Shown: positions 35,220-44,326, counted from the stretch's first letter. The stretch: 64,000 nucleotides of DNA from Mesobacillus sp. AQ2 (GCF_030122805.1 NZ_CP126080.1:1493001-1557000); one strand, 5' to 3'. Translations and numbers: made by a program. Notes: generated by a model not told the origin, from the sequence alone.

Positions 35220-35615
35220 TTAAATATTCACCTCGGCTTATTGTTTTCTTTTATAAGAATATGGTCAGGAATCCTCTAACAGTACCTGATTAGGGTCATG
35301 GATCAGGTGAAGCCTTTTCTCAGCTATAAAGCAGCAGAACCAGGTAAGTTAGCACATATGAGAAAAGCTTTTCCACATTCCATTTCATTATTTATAAATG
35401 CAGGCGGCCTATATAAGCTTTCCTGTGAGTGAATTGAGTGTGAAACAATATGAACGAGAAATAAGAAACAATTCATCAGCATTTTCGATTTTCTCCGCAA
35501 AGCTGTGATGAATGACTTATACTGCTTTTTAGTTTTTAAAAATTTATCATTTCCCCTGAATGAATCAGTAATCAAAGGAAACCATTAAATTAGTACATTT
35601 TTTTGGAGGGAAACG

Positions 35616-37211
35616 ATGAAAACTTCTGATTTGCTTGTTCAATGTTTGGAAACGGAAGGAGTGAAGTACGTTTTTGGGATATTCGGCAAGGAAGTATTAG
35701 ATCTAGCAGACTCGTTGTCCAGATCAACTTCGATCCAATATGTTCCTGTTCGCCACGAGCAAGGGGCAGCATTTATGGCGGATGTATATGGGAGGGTAGC
35801 GGGGAAACCTGGAGTTTGCCTGGCTACCCTGGGCCCTGGTGCCACAAATTTATTAACAGGAGTTGCAAGTGCCACATTGGATGGCTCACCTGTTGTAGCG
35901 ATAACTGGACAAGCCGGCATGGAAAGACAGCATAAACAGTCTCATCAATTTATTGATGTAGTGAAAATCTTTGAACCAGCAACGAAATGGTCCGTTCAAA
36001 TTAAACAGTCAGAAACGGTTCCAGAAATTATCCATAACGCTTTTTGGAGAGCAGCAAGTGAAAAGCCTGGAGCAGTGCTGGTAGAGTTACCAGAGAACCT
36101 GGCTTCAGAGGCGATTTCCAGAAAAGCAATGCCTAAAAGAGCTGCGCCAAGTGTCGTCCCTTCGATGGAGGAAATTGATGAAACAGAAGTAATTTTTAAA
36201 CAGTGTCAAAAACCCTTTATCCTGATTGGGAACGGCGTAATTAGGCAAGGGGCTGGCGAAGCATTCCAAACCTTTGCTGAACTGCTTAGGGTACCAGTGG
36301 CAAACAGTTTTATGTCCAAAGGGGTCTTACCAAAAAATCATCCTCTTAACTACTTTACCTTTGGATTCAAAGACCATGATTTAGTACCAGAGGGAATAGC
36401 CGAGGCAGACTTACTGATTGTGATTGGTTTCGATCTGATTGAAAGCTTACCGAAAAACTGGAATAAAAACAAAGTTCCAGTTGTGCATATTCATTCTCAA
36501 GAAGCAGAGTATGATGAATATTATCCAGTTCGCAGTCAATTAATCGGTGATTTGAATCAAATTTTTAAGCTATTAAAAAATAGGGAAATAGTTTCTAAAC
36601 AATGGGTCCCCGCCAACAGTCTTAAAGAGAGGATTTTGCAAGAAAGTCAAGTCTCCTGGAATGAAGAAACGATAAGTAAACAGCCACTAACGACCAGGAA
36701 TATTCTCCATATAATCGAAAAGCACACTGACGAAAACACCATCGTATTATCTGATGTGGGTGAACACAAAATGAAAATAGCACGTCACTTCCAACCTGAT
36801 AAGCCAGGACAATTAATCATTTCAAATGGACTTGCATCCATGGGAATTGCGTTGCCAGGATCTATAGGGGCAAAATTGGCTGCGCCAAATAAAAATGTAA
36901 TATGTATAACAGGAGACGGAGGACTCCTGATGAACGTTGCGGAAATCGAAACAGCAAAAAGATTAGGGCTAGCTTTTGTGATCATTTGTCTGAATGATTC
37001 GATGCTTAAGATTGAAAAACAGATGATGGAAAAGCAGTTTGGCCACAGTTATGGTGTAAATTTCAGCAATCCGGATTTTGTTCAACTTGCAGGGAGCTTT
37101 GGGATCAAGGGTGTTAGGGTGAATAACCTTATTGAGCTTGACAACCTTCTTGCACATGAAATCTCATCACAGGAAGGAATTGTATTGATCGATGTCCCAA
37201 TCAGTGAGTGA
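35616..37211 (+). CDS. Acetolactate-synthase-like thiamine diphosphate enzyme
   Basis: A 531-residue enzyme of the acetolactate synthase large-subunit family. The catalytic Glu is at residue 48 in VRHEQGAAFMADVYGR; LGPGATNLLTGVASATLDGSPVVAITGQ is the PYR-domain signature; GDGGLLMNVAEIETAKRLGLAFVIICLND is the ThDP/Mg2+ motif. No small subunit or ilvCD genes are near, so it may be a catabolic or other 2-oxoacid-processing enzyme. ATG follows TTGGAGGG. The 395-base gap before it carries promoters only; no gene seen there. Confidence 0.85.
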   Translation: MKTSDLLVQCLETEGVKYVFGIFGKEVLDLADSLSRSTSIQYVPVRHEQGAAFMADVYGRVAGKPGVCLATLGPGATNLLTGVASATLDGSPVVAITGQAGMERQHKQSHQFIDVVKIFEPATKWSVQIKQSETVPEIIHNAFWRAASEKPGAVLVELPENLASEAISRKAMPKRAAPSVVPSMEEIDETEVIFKQCQKPFILIGNGVIRQGAGEAFQTFAELLRVPVANSFMSKGVLPKNHPLNYFTFGFKDHDLVPEGIAEADLLIVIGFDLIESLPKNWNKNKVPVVHIHSQEAEYDEYYPVRSQLIGDLNQIFKLLKNREIVSKQWVPANSLKERILQESQVSWNEETISKQPLTTRNILHIIEKHTDENTIVLSDVGEHKMKIARHFQPDKPGQLIISNGLASMGIALPGSIGAKLAAPNKNVICITGDGGLLMNVAEIETAKRLGLAFVIICLNDSMLKIEKQMMEKQFGHSYGVNFSNPDFVQLAGSFGIKGVRVNNLIELDNLLAHEISSQEGIVLIDVPISE

Positions 37212-37332
37212 AGCATTCAGGCTTTTTAAGAATACAGTATGGGCTTAATCCAAAAGCTATTAAGTATACCTGATTGAAGACAATAGCACATTTACTTAAT
37301 TTGTTTAACTTTTTGAAAATGATTTAATAACT

Positions 37333-37376
37333 TTTTGAAAGGATAGAGGCTCCGGTTCGAACCCACGGGGAACCAT
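37333..37376 (+). pseudogene. Decayed tRNA 3' half
   Basis: The stretch reading GAAAGGATAGAGG, then GGTTCGAACCCA and GGAACCATA aligns with tRNA-Val(GAC) from its anticodon loop to its 3' end (GACAGGGTAGAGG, GGTTCGAACCCA, GGAATCATA). The T-stem no longer pairs and no 5' half exists. A terminator follows, as after the intact tRNA. It could be the far boundary of an element inserted at tRNA-Val, or the remains of a lost tRNA. Confidence 0.5.
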
Positions 37377-37381
37377 AATCA

Positions 37382-37415
37382 AAAAGCCTGTAACAGTAGT
37401 ATTTTACAGGCTTTT
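37382..37415 (+). terminator. Terminator after the tRNA remnant
   Basis: AAAAGCCTGTAA/TTACAGGCTTTT perfect 12-base-pair stem; also serves the ALS-like gene upstream. Confidence 0.85.
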
Positions 37416-37517
37416 GACTCTGCCTAATATGCATATTAGGCTGCAAGTGCCAATCGTTCATTACCGCAGGGAGGGATCATGGGTATAAGGAGGAGAAAGT
37501 TTCAGCTTTGGCTTTAG

Positions 37518-37873
37518 TCAGAATGGAGCCGGATTCTGGAAGTATTGGAATGTTCCAAATCCATCCATGCTTGGTCCGCTTGCCCATCTTCCTGCAGCAC
37601 TTTCGTCCCCTTCTGAAAGGTTGAATAATACATAAGATACTTTCTATTTTTCAAGATGTTTCGGGAAAGTGCTCGGCACTGCCACGTTTTCTTTGCTTCC
37701 ATCCAGTTCCTTAATGGCTGCAATCCTCTGATTTTGATGGATGGTGTCCCTTGCCAGCAGCAGGAAAGCATATCCCTGACCACAGGATCGGTTGTTACTT
37801 TATATAACCGGGCAGCATGCAGCCTCCATTGTGACTCAGCGTTCAGATTTGTCTCAAGGAAGATGCATCTCAT
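37518..37873 (-). pseudogene. Broken manganese catalase (C-terminal part)
   Basis: The minus strand encodes, in one frame, NLNAESQWRLHAARLYKVTTDPVVRDML and, after a frame change at about 37760, LLARDTIHQNQRIAAIKELDG, then FPKHLEK, an in-frame stop, and KVSYVLFNLSEGDESAAGRW with ASGPSMDG. Together these follow the C-terminal half of dimanganese catalases (ARLY.MT.DP.VRDMLSFLLARDT.HQNQ...). The N-terminal half is missing: the upstream sequence belongs to another membrane-protein gene. So the gene is truncated, frameshifted and interrupted by a stop. A small ORF of 119 residues across it is not a real gene. Confidence 0.8.
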
Positions 37874-38429
37874 GCTGTTGCTCTGGTGAATGCTGAAGAT
37901 CTTGAATCCATTGTTCTTCTAAGAGATTTCCAGATAAAAGGTAAAGAGTAAGTAAAATAAAAACGATTGCTGGTTTAATAAGATCCTTTAATGATTTGAT
38001 TACTGAAGAATGGTTCATGAGAACCTTAAAAAGGAATAGCGATGATAGTGAAAACGCTAAAAAAATATTTATGAAGACGAATGATTTTTCAGGCGGAAGC
38101 ATTTCACCAAGCATAGCCCCCATCATCCCCCCCATTATACCGGACATAAGCCCTTCAATTGATGTGACCGTATTGTAAGACGCTCCCAAAATGCAGCTAC
38201 TGACGCCTCCTATCAATATGGATAGGAGGGTTGAACTAAAAAGATCACCGCGATAGATCGCACCAAGCAGAATTCCGGAAGTTAACCCTGTATTCATTCC
38301 AAAATACATTGCAAACATCATCCCATTCATTCCAGACATAATGCCCCTGTGGTGAAGCAGCAATAGGATGGAAACCAATAAAAGAACAGTAAGAGATAAA
38401 AATATATAAGCAGTGAATATGATCATCAT
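37854..38429 (-). CDS. Gly/Met-rich multi-pass membrane protein
   Basis: A 191-residue protein with five to six hydrophobic segments and Gly/Met-rich helices (GIMSGMNGMMFAMYFGMNTGLTSGILLGAIYRGD; GLMSGIMGGMMGAMLGEMLPPE). I do not recognise the family. Start 38429 or 38426 follows AGGAGG. The last 20 bases overlap the start of the catalase remnant, so the end of this gene may have been altered by the same rearrangement. Confidence 0.65.
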   Translation of the reverse strand: MMIIFTAYIFLSLTVLLLVSILLLLHHRGIMSGMNGMMFAMYFGMNTGLTSGILLGAIYRGDLFSSTLLSILIGGVSSCILGASYNTVTSIEGLMSGIMGGMMGAMLGEMLPPEKSFVFINIFLAFSLSSLFLFKVLMNHSSVIKSLKDLIKPAIVFILLTLYLLSGNLLEEQWIQDLQHSPEQQHEMHLP

Positions 38430-38612
38430 CAGTCCTCCTCTTCAACATCATATGAAAAGGCTGGACAGCCCATGCATCTATTGGTGGGGGGATAAGAATG
38501 GATATAATGATCTTCGAATGTCAATAGGGGGGAGACCCAAGTTTATGCCCTTGTATGAAGGGTAGAAACAAAATAGGGACAAAAAACAATTCGATTACAG
38601 GAGGGAATGTAC

Positions 38613-38771
38613 ATGGATAAAAATAAAGCTCCTAACAAAGGGTTGAATACTGAACAGAACAATGGGTTATCTGACACTCAGGAAGTCCTATACGCAAAGG
38701 ATTTTACAAAAGCCGTTAAAGCGGAAAATAAGTACAGAGAAGAAAACACAAATAAGGAAAAATATAAATAA
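38613..38771 (+). CDS. Small hydrophilic protein, 52 residues
   Basis: A short gene: ATG 38613 follows AGGAGGG by seven bases, and the product (MDKNKAPNKGLNTEQNNGL... ending NTNKEKYK) is highly charged and Asn/Lys-rich, of the kind common among small Bacillus proteins. The stop is followed within 30 bases by a terminator. Family not recognised. Confidence 0.65.
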   Translation: MDKNKAPNKGLNTEQNNGLSDTQEVLYAKDFTKAVKAENKYREENTNKEKYK

Positions 38772-38799
38772 TCGGTCACTAAGTCCGGTTGTGAGCAGG

Positions 38800-38833
38800 A
38801 GGCATTCCATTTTATTGGAATGCCTCTTATTAT
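38800..38833 (+). terminator. Terminator after the 52-residue gene
   Basis: AGGCATTCCA/TGGAATGCCT stem, loop TTTTAT. Confidence 0.85.
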
Positions 38834-38851
38834 ATAGTGAATTAGCCTCTG

Positions 38852-38885
38852 AAAAGCACCTGCTTCCCGAGCAGGTGCTTTTTCT
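38852..38885. terminator. Bidirectional terminator before the M50-like gene end
   Basis: AAAAGCACCTGCT/AGCAGGTGCTTTT stem with loop TCCCG between convergent genes. Confidence 0.9.
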
Positions 38886-38888
38886 TGT

Positions 38889-39368
38889 TTATCCGGTTAA
38901 TTTTGGCCATTTATTATGACGAATGACCTGATAAATGGACAGTCCATCACTGTAATTTTCGTTTCCATAATCGACTGGCACCAAAGAAAAGGTCGCAAGC
39001 CAGACAGAGAAATAGGAATAACGGACAAAAATCGTGTGAGGTTCAATTATGTTTTGTGAAATGAGCAGGTTTAACACAAGGACAGATCCGAGATTAAAAA
39101 TGACTCCTCCGGCATGAACAAGAAAGTGAGTGAGCCGGTTATTCCATTTCAAATGTCCATATTCACAAAAGGCATCTAAAAAATACATGCTATTTAAGAT
39201 GAACGGGCCTTTTTTAAAAATTTGTCTTCCTCTTCCAAGTGAAAAACTGAATTTGCCGCCAAACAGCCATGCAAAGAAGGAATGGCCTAATTCATGGACG
39301 AGTGAAACGACAGGATAAATAAATAAAAGGGCAAGTAGAAAACCTAAAAAATCCGAAAAGCCGAACAT
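38889..39368 (-). CDS. M50-like membrane metallopeptidase
   Basis: A 159-residue protein with a HELGH zinc motif (residues 25-29) in the first hydrophobic segment, as in site-2 proteases and M50 relatives, and two or three further membrane segments. The second metal-binding motif is visible as FSLVPVDYGNENYSDGLSIYQ with a late Asp. It is short for a site-2 protease and lacks PDZ domains. Substrate unknown. Confidence 0.75.
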   Translation of the reverse strand: MFGFSDFLGFLLALLFIYPVVSLVHELGHSFFAWLFGGKFSFSLGRGRQIFKKGPFILNSMYFLDAFCEYGHLKWNNRLTHFLVHAGGVIFNLGSVLVLNLLISQNIIEPHTIFVRYSYFSVWLATFSLVPVDYGNENYSDGLSIYQVIRHNKWPKLTG

Positions 39369-39577
39369 GAAGTCAGAACCTCCTTCTTAGTGCTTTGAAT
39401 CGCCAATGTACAAGTTATACCCGGGCGATATGATCATAAACGAACCTGGGAACTGAAAAATATGGCATATCAACCTTATTATTGTCAGTGAATGGAAATA
39501 TAAAACAATTCCGCCTATACCCCTTCGCCCGAGAAAGAATAGGATAATACTGAATAAAAAAACAGGAGGCGAAAATT

Positions 39578-39817
39578 ATGTCCGGAAAAAAAGCAGGCAA
39601 GGAGATCCACGTTGATCATCTTACTATCCATGCGAATGATGTAAAGATCATCCGCGAACGGTCAAGAGAACACGATGAAGAAAGAAGACACCCCTTGGAT
39701 TTTTTTGGTCCTAGAAGAAGGCGAGAACAGGAAATGGATGAAGAACATCATCGGAAAGATGAAAGCAGTTCTGATGAGGGAAATGAAGAAAGGCGCAGAG
39801 GTTTTAGGTGGTTTTAA
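39578..39817 (+). CDS. Highly charged 79-residue protein of unknown function
   Basis: ATG 39578 follows AGGAGG by nine bases. The product begins MSGKKAGKEIHVDHLTIHANDVKII and continues as an extremely Arg/Glu/His-rich tail (REHDEERRHPLDFFGPRRRREQEMDEEHHRKD) ending RRRGFRWF. No domain recognised. A terminator follows at 39913. Confidence 0.7.
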   Translation: MSGKKAGKEIHVDHLTIHANDVKIIRERSREHDEERRHPLDFFGPRRRREQEMDEEHHRKDESSSDEGNEERRRGFRWF

Positions 39818-39912
39818 GAAGTTTTATTTGGTCTTTCTTTAAGCATAATCCTGTCATGTGTGTCCGAAGAGTTAGCCGATAAAAAGATGTAAAATATATC
39901 CCCTCTATATAT

Positions 39913-39950
39913 AACAGCCTGCAGGCTTTGATCGCTGCAGGCTGTTTTCT
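39913..39950 (+). terminator. Terminator between the 79-residue gene and the formate dehydrogenase-like gene
   Basis: AACAGCCTGCAG/CTGCAGGCTGTT stem with T-rich tail on the plus strand. Confidence 0.85.
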
Positions 39951-39963
39951 TTTTTATGCTGTT

Positions 39964-42324
39964 TTATGCTGGTGCATCAAGTTCATCTTCTTCAATCCGC
40001 TTTTCATAGTGTTCGACATCTTTGCGGGCGTTGAAGCGGTCAGCTTTTTCAAGGGTGACCGTGATATTGTAATCTGGTATGCCTGCATACTTTTCATAGC
40101 GTCCTCTTGGCAGCAGGAAGTTTCCTTCCGGGAAGTGAACCTGGACGTTGCCACGGGAAATGTCTACGAATTTAGCCCTTCCCTGGAAAACACCAAAGCC
40201 ATTATAGAGAACAATTCCTTCTCCTTCAGCGATGCTAAGATCCTGGGCATCTTCTGCATTCATCAGGACATCATAACGCCCTGCGCCGTTAAGTGGATCG
40301 ACTTCATTATAAACCATCGAATTAAATTGTTTTCCCCGGCGGGAGGTAACGATGAATTGGCCTTCCTTTTTGCCTAATTCTGGGATATCAACTGTGATCA
40401 GGTTTCCTTTGCCATCCGGGGTAGGGCAGATGCCCTCCTCACATAACCAGGCGCCGCCCCATTGGAAAACGTCTCCCGCTTTTTTCAGGTGTTGGATTCC
40501 GTCATAATTGGGATTCGCCACGGCTATTTCATTCCGGATCTCCTGAGCATCTTTGAAGTCCACCATGTGGGCTGTCTCAGGCTTAACGCGTTTCGCTAAA
40601 TCAATATAGATTTTCCATTCTGCACGAGCTTCTTCAACCTGGTTTTTGTTGCCCTCAATTTCGGGACTGAAGTAAACCATTCTTTCAGTGGAAGTGGACG
40701 TTCCTCCGCCTTCCTGCTCATAACGTGTTTTGGCAGGGAGGATAAGGACGGCTTCTTTAGCATCTACAAGAGTAGAAGTATTTAAGATGATATCCTGGTG
40801 GACACGGATGTCCAATTCGGATAATGCTTTTTCCACAAAATTCGGGTCTGGCATCGTTTCAAGGAAATTGCCGCCCGATAAGTAGTACATCTTGATTTTT
40901 CGTTCATGATCCTCAGGGAGCATGATGTTTTCAAGTGTAACACCGACGATGTCACCTTGCCATTCAGGAAGGTCAAATCCCCATAGCTTTTCGATGCGCT
41001 TAATGTTGTTTCCGTAGAAATCCCCGCCTGGCAGTACAAAAGGATCCGCACCCATTTCACCGCTTCCCTGGACTGAGGAGTGTCCGCGGAAAGGCATCAG
41101 CCCTGCATGCTTACGGCCAAGGTGACCGCGGAGCAGCGCCAGATTTGCCACTTGTGAGATATTATCGGTTGCGAATGAATGCATAGTCAAACCAAGTGCC
41201 CATGCATATACGGCATTCTTGCTGCTTGCGAGCAGTTCCGCCAACTCGATAATGCGTTTTTGTGTAATTCCGGAGGAAGCAACAATATCTTCCCATTCTT
41301 GTTTCTGAACCTTTGCTTTTAATTCCTCATAGCCATTTACATGTGCATTCACAAATTCATGATTGATCGCTGAGCCATACTTATTTGATTCCATCTCAAA
41401 CCAGTGCTTCATGATTCCATGCATGAAGGCGATGTCTCCGCCGATATTTACCTGGTAGAAATCATCGGCAATTTTTGTGCCAAATAGCGCAGATTCAGGA
41501 TTAGAAGGAATCCAATACTTGTCCATGGCAGGTTCTTTATATGGGTTGACGACGATGATTTTCGTTCCCTTTTTCTTTGCTTCGAGCATGTACTTCGAAG
41601 AAACAGGGGAGCTGTTCGATGCGACACTGCCCCAGAATAATAAAACATCGGTTCCAATCCAGTCCTGGTAATTTGAAGTCGAAGCCCCCACGCCTATTGA
41701 GCGTTTCAATGCTGTTTTTGAAGGGGAGTGGCAAATCCTGCTGGCATTGTCGATATTATTCGTTCCAAGAAAACGGGAAACTTTTCCCGCAACATAGTAG
41801 GATTCATTTGTGATTCCCCGGCTTGTCAGGTAAAAAGCATACTGTTTCGGGTCAAGTTTTTGCATTTTCTCTGCGATCATGTCCATGGCATCATCCCAAC
41901 TGATGCGTGAAAACTTACGCTCTCCATTTCTGCGGATCATTGGATATGGGATGCGTCCCAGTTTGCGCAGCTGAGTGCTGTCATATTTTCTGAGTTCGTC
42001 AATGTCGGCGTGGAGGATTTCTGGCTTGATGGCACCAGAGGTATTCAGCCTTAGGACATTCAATCTTGTCGTACAAATATGCGGACCAGTCAATGTCTGG
42101 TCATGAAGGCCGGACACACCAAGTGCACAGCCATCACATACACCTTTAGTCAGGATGTTGGTGGCATATCCGAAGTTATCCCTATTGTCCCAAAGGGTTT
42201 TCATCGTATCTCTAATATGTTTAGGCTTCACCTTTCCAAGCCCAAAAGGTATAGGGCTTACCCAATGCTTTGGTGCAGGCATAGCCGCTTTTTTCTGCGG
42301 TCCTGGATGTTTAGTTTTTCCCAA
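39964..42324 (-). CDS. FdhF/YdeP-family molybdopterin oxidoreductase (formate dehydrogenase-like)
   Basis: A 786-residue molybdopterin-bis(guanine dinucleotide) enzyme of the formate dehydrogenase alpha-like YdeP group. GVCDGCALGVSG carries a Cys pair near residue 65, then KPEILHADIDELRKYDSTQLRKLGRIPYPMIRRNGERKFSRISWDDAMDMIAEKM, the typical beginning of these enzymes; a C-terminal molybdopterin dinucleotide-binding domain follows (RRGKQFNSM...DAEDLSIAEGEG). The TTG start at 42324 with GGGAGTG upstream gives family length. With the OFA transporter and FdhD it forms a formate module. Whether formate is the true substrate is not proven. Confidence 0.88.
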   Translation of the reverse strand: MGKTKHPGPQKKAAMPAPKHWVSPIPFGLGKVKPKHIRDTMKTLWDNRDNFGYATNILTKGVCDGCALGVSGLHDQTLTGPHICTTRLNVLRLNTSGAIKPEILHADIDELRKYDSTQLRKLGRIPYPMIRRNGERKFSRISWDDAMDMIAEKMQKLDPKQYAFYLTSRGITNESYYVAGKVSRFLGTNNIDNASRICHSPSKTALKRSIGVGASTSNYQDWIGTDVLLFWGSVASNSSPVSSKYMLEAKKKGTKIIVVNPYKEPAMDKYWIPSNPESALFGTKIADDFYQVNIGGDIAFMHGIMKHWFEMESNKYGSAINHEFVNAHVNGYEELKAKVQKQEWEDIVASSGITQKRIIELAELLASSKNAVYAWALGLTMHSFATDNISQVANLALLRGHLGRKHAGLMPFRGHSSVQGSGEMGADPFVLPGGDFYGNNIKRIEKLWGFDLPEWQGDIVGVTLENIMLPEDHERKIKMYYLSGGNFLETMPDPNFVEKALSELDIRVHQDIILNTSTLVDAKEAVLILPAKTRYEQEGGGTSTSTERMVYFSPEIEGNKNQVEEARAEWKIYIDLAKRVKPETAHMVDFKDAQEIRNEIAVANPNYDGIQHLKKAGDVFQWGGAWLCEEGICPTPDGKGNLITVDIPELGKKEGQFIVTSRRGKQFNSMVYNEVDPLNGAGRYDVLMNAEDAQDLSIAEGEGIVLYNGFGVFQGRAKFVDISRGNVQVHFPEGNFLLPRGRYEKYAGIPDYNITVTLEKADRFNARKDVEHYEKRIEEDELDAPA

Positions 42325-42354
42325 TTTGAAACACTCCCATTTTAAATCTAGTCG

Positions 42355-42405
42355 AAAAAAAACCACCGTTACCCGAAAACAATGCTTCGGATATAAACGG
42401 TGGTT
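42355..42405 (-). terminator. Long hairpin terminator between the DUF2294 and FdhF-like genes
   Basis: AACCACCGTT/AACGGTGGTT (42361-42370/42396-42405) enclosing CCGAA/TTCGG, followed on the minus strand by a T-run. It may end the DUF2294 transcript or attenuate read-through into the oxidoreductase gene. Confidence 0.8.
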
Positions 42406-42442
42406 AGTCTTTAGCAGGGTCGCTGCCAAGTGCCATACCTGA

Positions 42443-42802
42443 TCAGTTATTGAATTTCGCTTGAATATCTTCGTCAAAAACAAAGATGGACATTCCGAAA
42501 TCACGGTCGATATCTATGTCTACAAAAAGTTCGACAAGCTTGCAGCCTAGGAATTCTTCCATTTCAAGTGGAGGATTTTTCCGGTACATTTCCTTCACCA
42601 TTTCCGTCCTGGCTGCCCGCAGTGCCTGCTTGCCTTCATTGGCAGAAGCAATGAACTTCTCAACTGGCGATAGATTCCCTTCCATTTCGCATATCGCCCA
42701 CTTTTTGCAAAAGGTAGTGGTTATTTTGCTGGGGCCTTTGCCCATATGCTTCTTACGGAAGGAACGGACCAAATTGCTGAACTCTGCCTCGTATTTATTC
42801 AT
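42443..42802 (-). CDS. DUF2294 protein in the formate module
   Basis: A 119-residue soluble protein with the DUF2294 pattern (EFSNLVRSFRKKHMGKGPSKITTTFCKKWAICEMEGNLSPVEKFIA, FLGCKLVELFVDIDIDRDFGMSIFVFD). DUF2294 genes are often next to formate dehydrogenase genes in Bacillaceae, but the role is unknown. The start follows AGGAGG. It lies between the FdhF-like gene and the OFA transporter gene. Confidence 0.8.
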   Translation of the reverse strand: MNKYEAEFSNLVRSFRKKHMGKGPSKITTTFCKKWAICEMEGNLSPVEKFIASANEGKQALRAARTEMVKEMYRKNPPLEMEEFLGCKLVELFVDIDIDRDFGMSIFVFDEDIQAKFNN

Positions 42803-42868
42803 GTTATCCTCCTGTCATCCATACAGGTTATAAGATGATTGGTATTTTACCATACTGTGAGGCAATTG

Positions 42869-42952
42869 GAAAAGCGCAAGCGCCTTGCTCAGTCTCGACA
42901 GGGGCTGGAAGTCCGTCCAGAGAAGGCGTTCCTTTGACTTCTTTTGGCGGAC
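42869..42952 (+). repeat. Dispersed intergenic repeat, copy 1
   Basis: Begins GAAAAGCGCAAGCGCC, continues GCTCAGTCTCGACAGGGGCT and ends GCGTTCCTTTGACTTC plus a GC-rich tail. The reverse complement of 51153-51241 aligns with it along most of its length. It lies between the DUF2294 and OFA genes. Confidence 0.75.
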
Positions 42953-43021
42953 AGCAGCGACTGGAAGAGGGCAGGGGCTCAAGTCAGACATTTCTCGAAG
43001 CTCCTGATTGTAATAAAAGAA

Positions 43022-44284
43022 TTAACCAGCCATTCTTTCATTTGCTTCATTTTGCTTGCGAAGCTTTTGGATATCACGGCGAATCAAGATGGATACCGCA
43101 AGGGCAACAACAAACAGTCCGCTAAAGAAAGTCAGGCTTGTTGCATAGCTTCCAGTAGTGTCCTTCATCCATGCTGCAAACATTGGGCCTGCAAGGCCGG
43201 CCGCTGCCCATGCTGTCAGGATATATCCATGAATCGCACCGAGCTGTTTGGTTCCGAAGATGTCGCCGATGAAGGCTGGGATTGCTGAAAACCCTCCGCC
43301 GTACATCGTATAGACCACTGCGAGCATAACTTGGAAAAGAAAAGCTTCTTTAGTATGCGGCAGCAGCATGAACAATACAATTTGAGTCGCAAAGAAAATG
43401 GTGTACGTATTCGGCCGTCCGATATAGTCGGAAATCGAAGCCCAGGCAATACGGCCGAAGCCATTGAAAAGTCCCATTATGCCAACGAGTGCTGCAGCCT
43501 CAGCTGTCGTCAGGCCAATACTTTCTTGTGCCAGAGGTTTTGCAGCAGAAAGGATGGCAATCCCGCAAGTAACATTGATGAATAGCATGATCCATAGATA
43601 ATAAAAGCGTGAAGTCTTGATTGCTTCATTAGCTGTCAGCTGTGAAAGATCCTTTTTAACCTTAACTTTTCCTGCTTTAGCCTTTTCCTGGAACCCTTCA
43701 GGAAGCCAATCAACCGGAGGCTTTTCAAGATACAAGGATGATAATGTCATGATAATAAAATAGGCTGCACCTAAAATGTAAAAAGTATTGGCAGTTCCAA
43801 CAGACTTAATCAATGAATCCATGATCGGGCTGCTGATGGCGGCCGCAAATCCAAAACCCATGATCGCAAGTCCGGTAGCAAGCCCGCGTCTGTCCGGGAA
43901 CCATTTAACTAAAGTAGAGACAGGAGCAATATAGCCAACCCCAAGTCCAATCCCGCCTAATACCCCATATGTAATATACAATAAAGGCAATGATCCAAGA
44001 TTAACGGCAAATCCTGAACCTAAAATTCCTGCTCCAAAAAATCCAGCAGCCAGCAGTCCGGCTTTTCTTGGACCATGTTTCTCCACGAAATGCCCCAGGA
44101 ATGCGGCAGATAATCCTAAGAACAGGATTGCCAGACTGAAGGTGAATTGCACTTGCTTTGAAGTCCAGCCGAACTCCTCGATCAATGGGTTAGTAAAGTT
44201 ACTCCAGGCATATACTGAGCCAATGGAAATATGGATGCCTACTGCAGATGCTGCAATCAGCCACCGATTCTTTGTTTTCTTCAT
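43022..44284 (-). CDS. OFA-family MFS transporter (oxalate/formate antiporter type)
   Basis: A 420-residue major facilitator with 12 hydrophobic segments. The N-terminal KNRWLIAASAVGIHISIGSVYAWSNFTNPL and GFGRIAWASISDYIGRPNTY are OFA-family features. It presumably moves formate, oxalate or a related anion. Start 44284 follows AAAGGGG; the longer frame to 44326 is not supported. Gene context ties it to the formate dehydrogenase-like enzyme and FdhD. Confidence 0.88.
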   Translation of the reverse strand: MKKTKNRWLIAASAVGIHISIGSVYAWSNFTNPLIEEFGWTSKQVQFTFSLAILFLGLSAAFLGHFVEKHGPRKAGLLAAGFFGAGILGSGFAVNLGSLPLLYITYGVLGGIGLGVGYIAPVSTLVKWFPDRRGLATGLAIMGFGFAAAISSPIMDSLIKSVGTANTFYILGAAYFIIMTLSSLYLEKPPVDWLPEGFQEKAKAGKVKVKKDLSQLTANEAIKTSRFYYLWIMLFINVTCGIAILSAAKPLAQESIGLTTAEAAALVGIMGLFNGFGRIAWASISDYIGRPNTYTIFFATQIVLFMLLPHTKEAFLFQVMLAVVYTMYGGGFSAIPAFIGDIFGTKQLGAIHGYILTAWAAAGLAGPMFAAWMKDTTGSYATSLTFFSGLFVVALAVSILIRRDIQKLRKQNEANERMAG

Positions 44285-44326
44285 GTTTTTACCCCTTTGC
44301 TTTGTTAATTTTTCATTCTGCGCCAT

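Noticed and set aside
35324..35575. 83-codon leftward ORF before the ALS-like gene
   Set aside because: No ribosome site, no domain; region is better explained as divergent promoter DNA.
37514..37873. Intact 119-residue protein
   Set aside because: Homology to manganese catalase continues in another frame and past a stop, so it is a pseudogene fragment.
42355..42405. Riboswitch (for example molybdenum cofactor type) before the FdhF-like gene
   Set aside because: The element is a single long hairpin with T-run and fits an intrinsic terminator; no conserved aptamer blocks.
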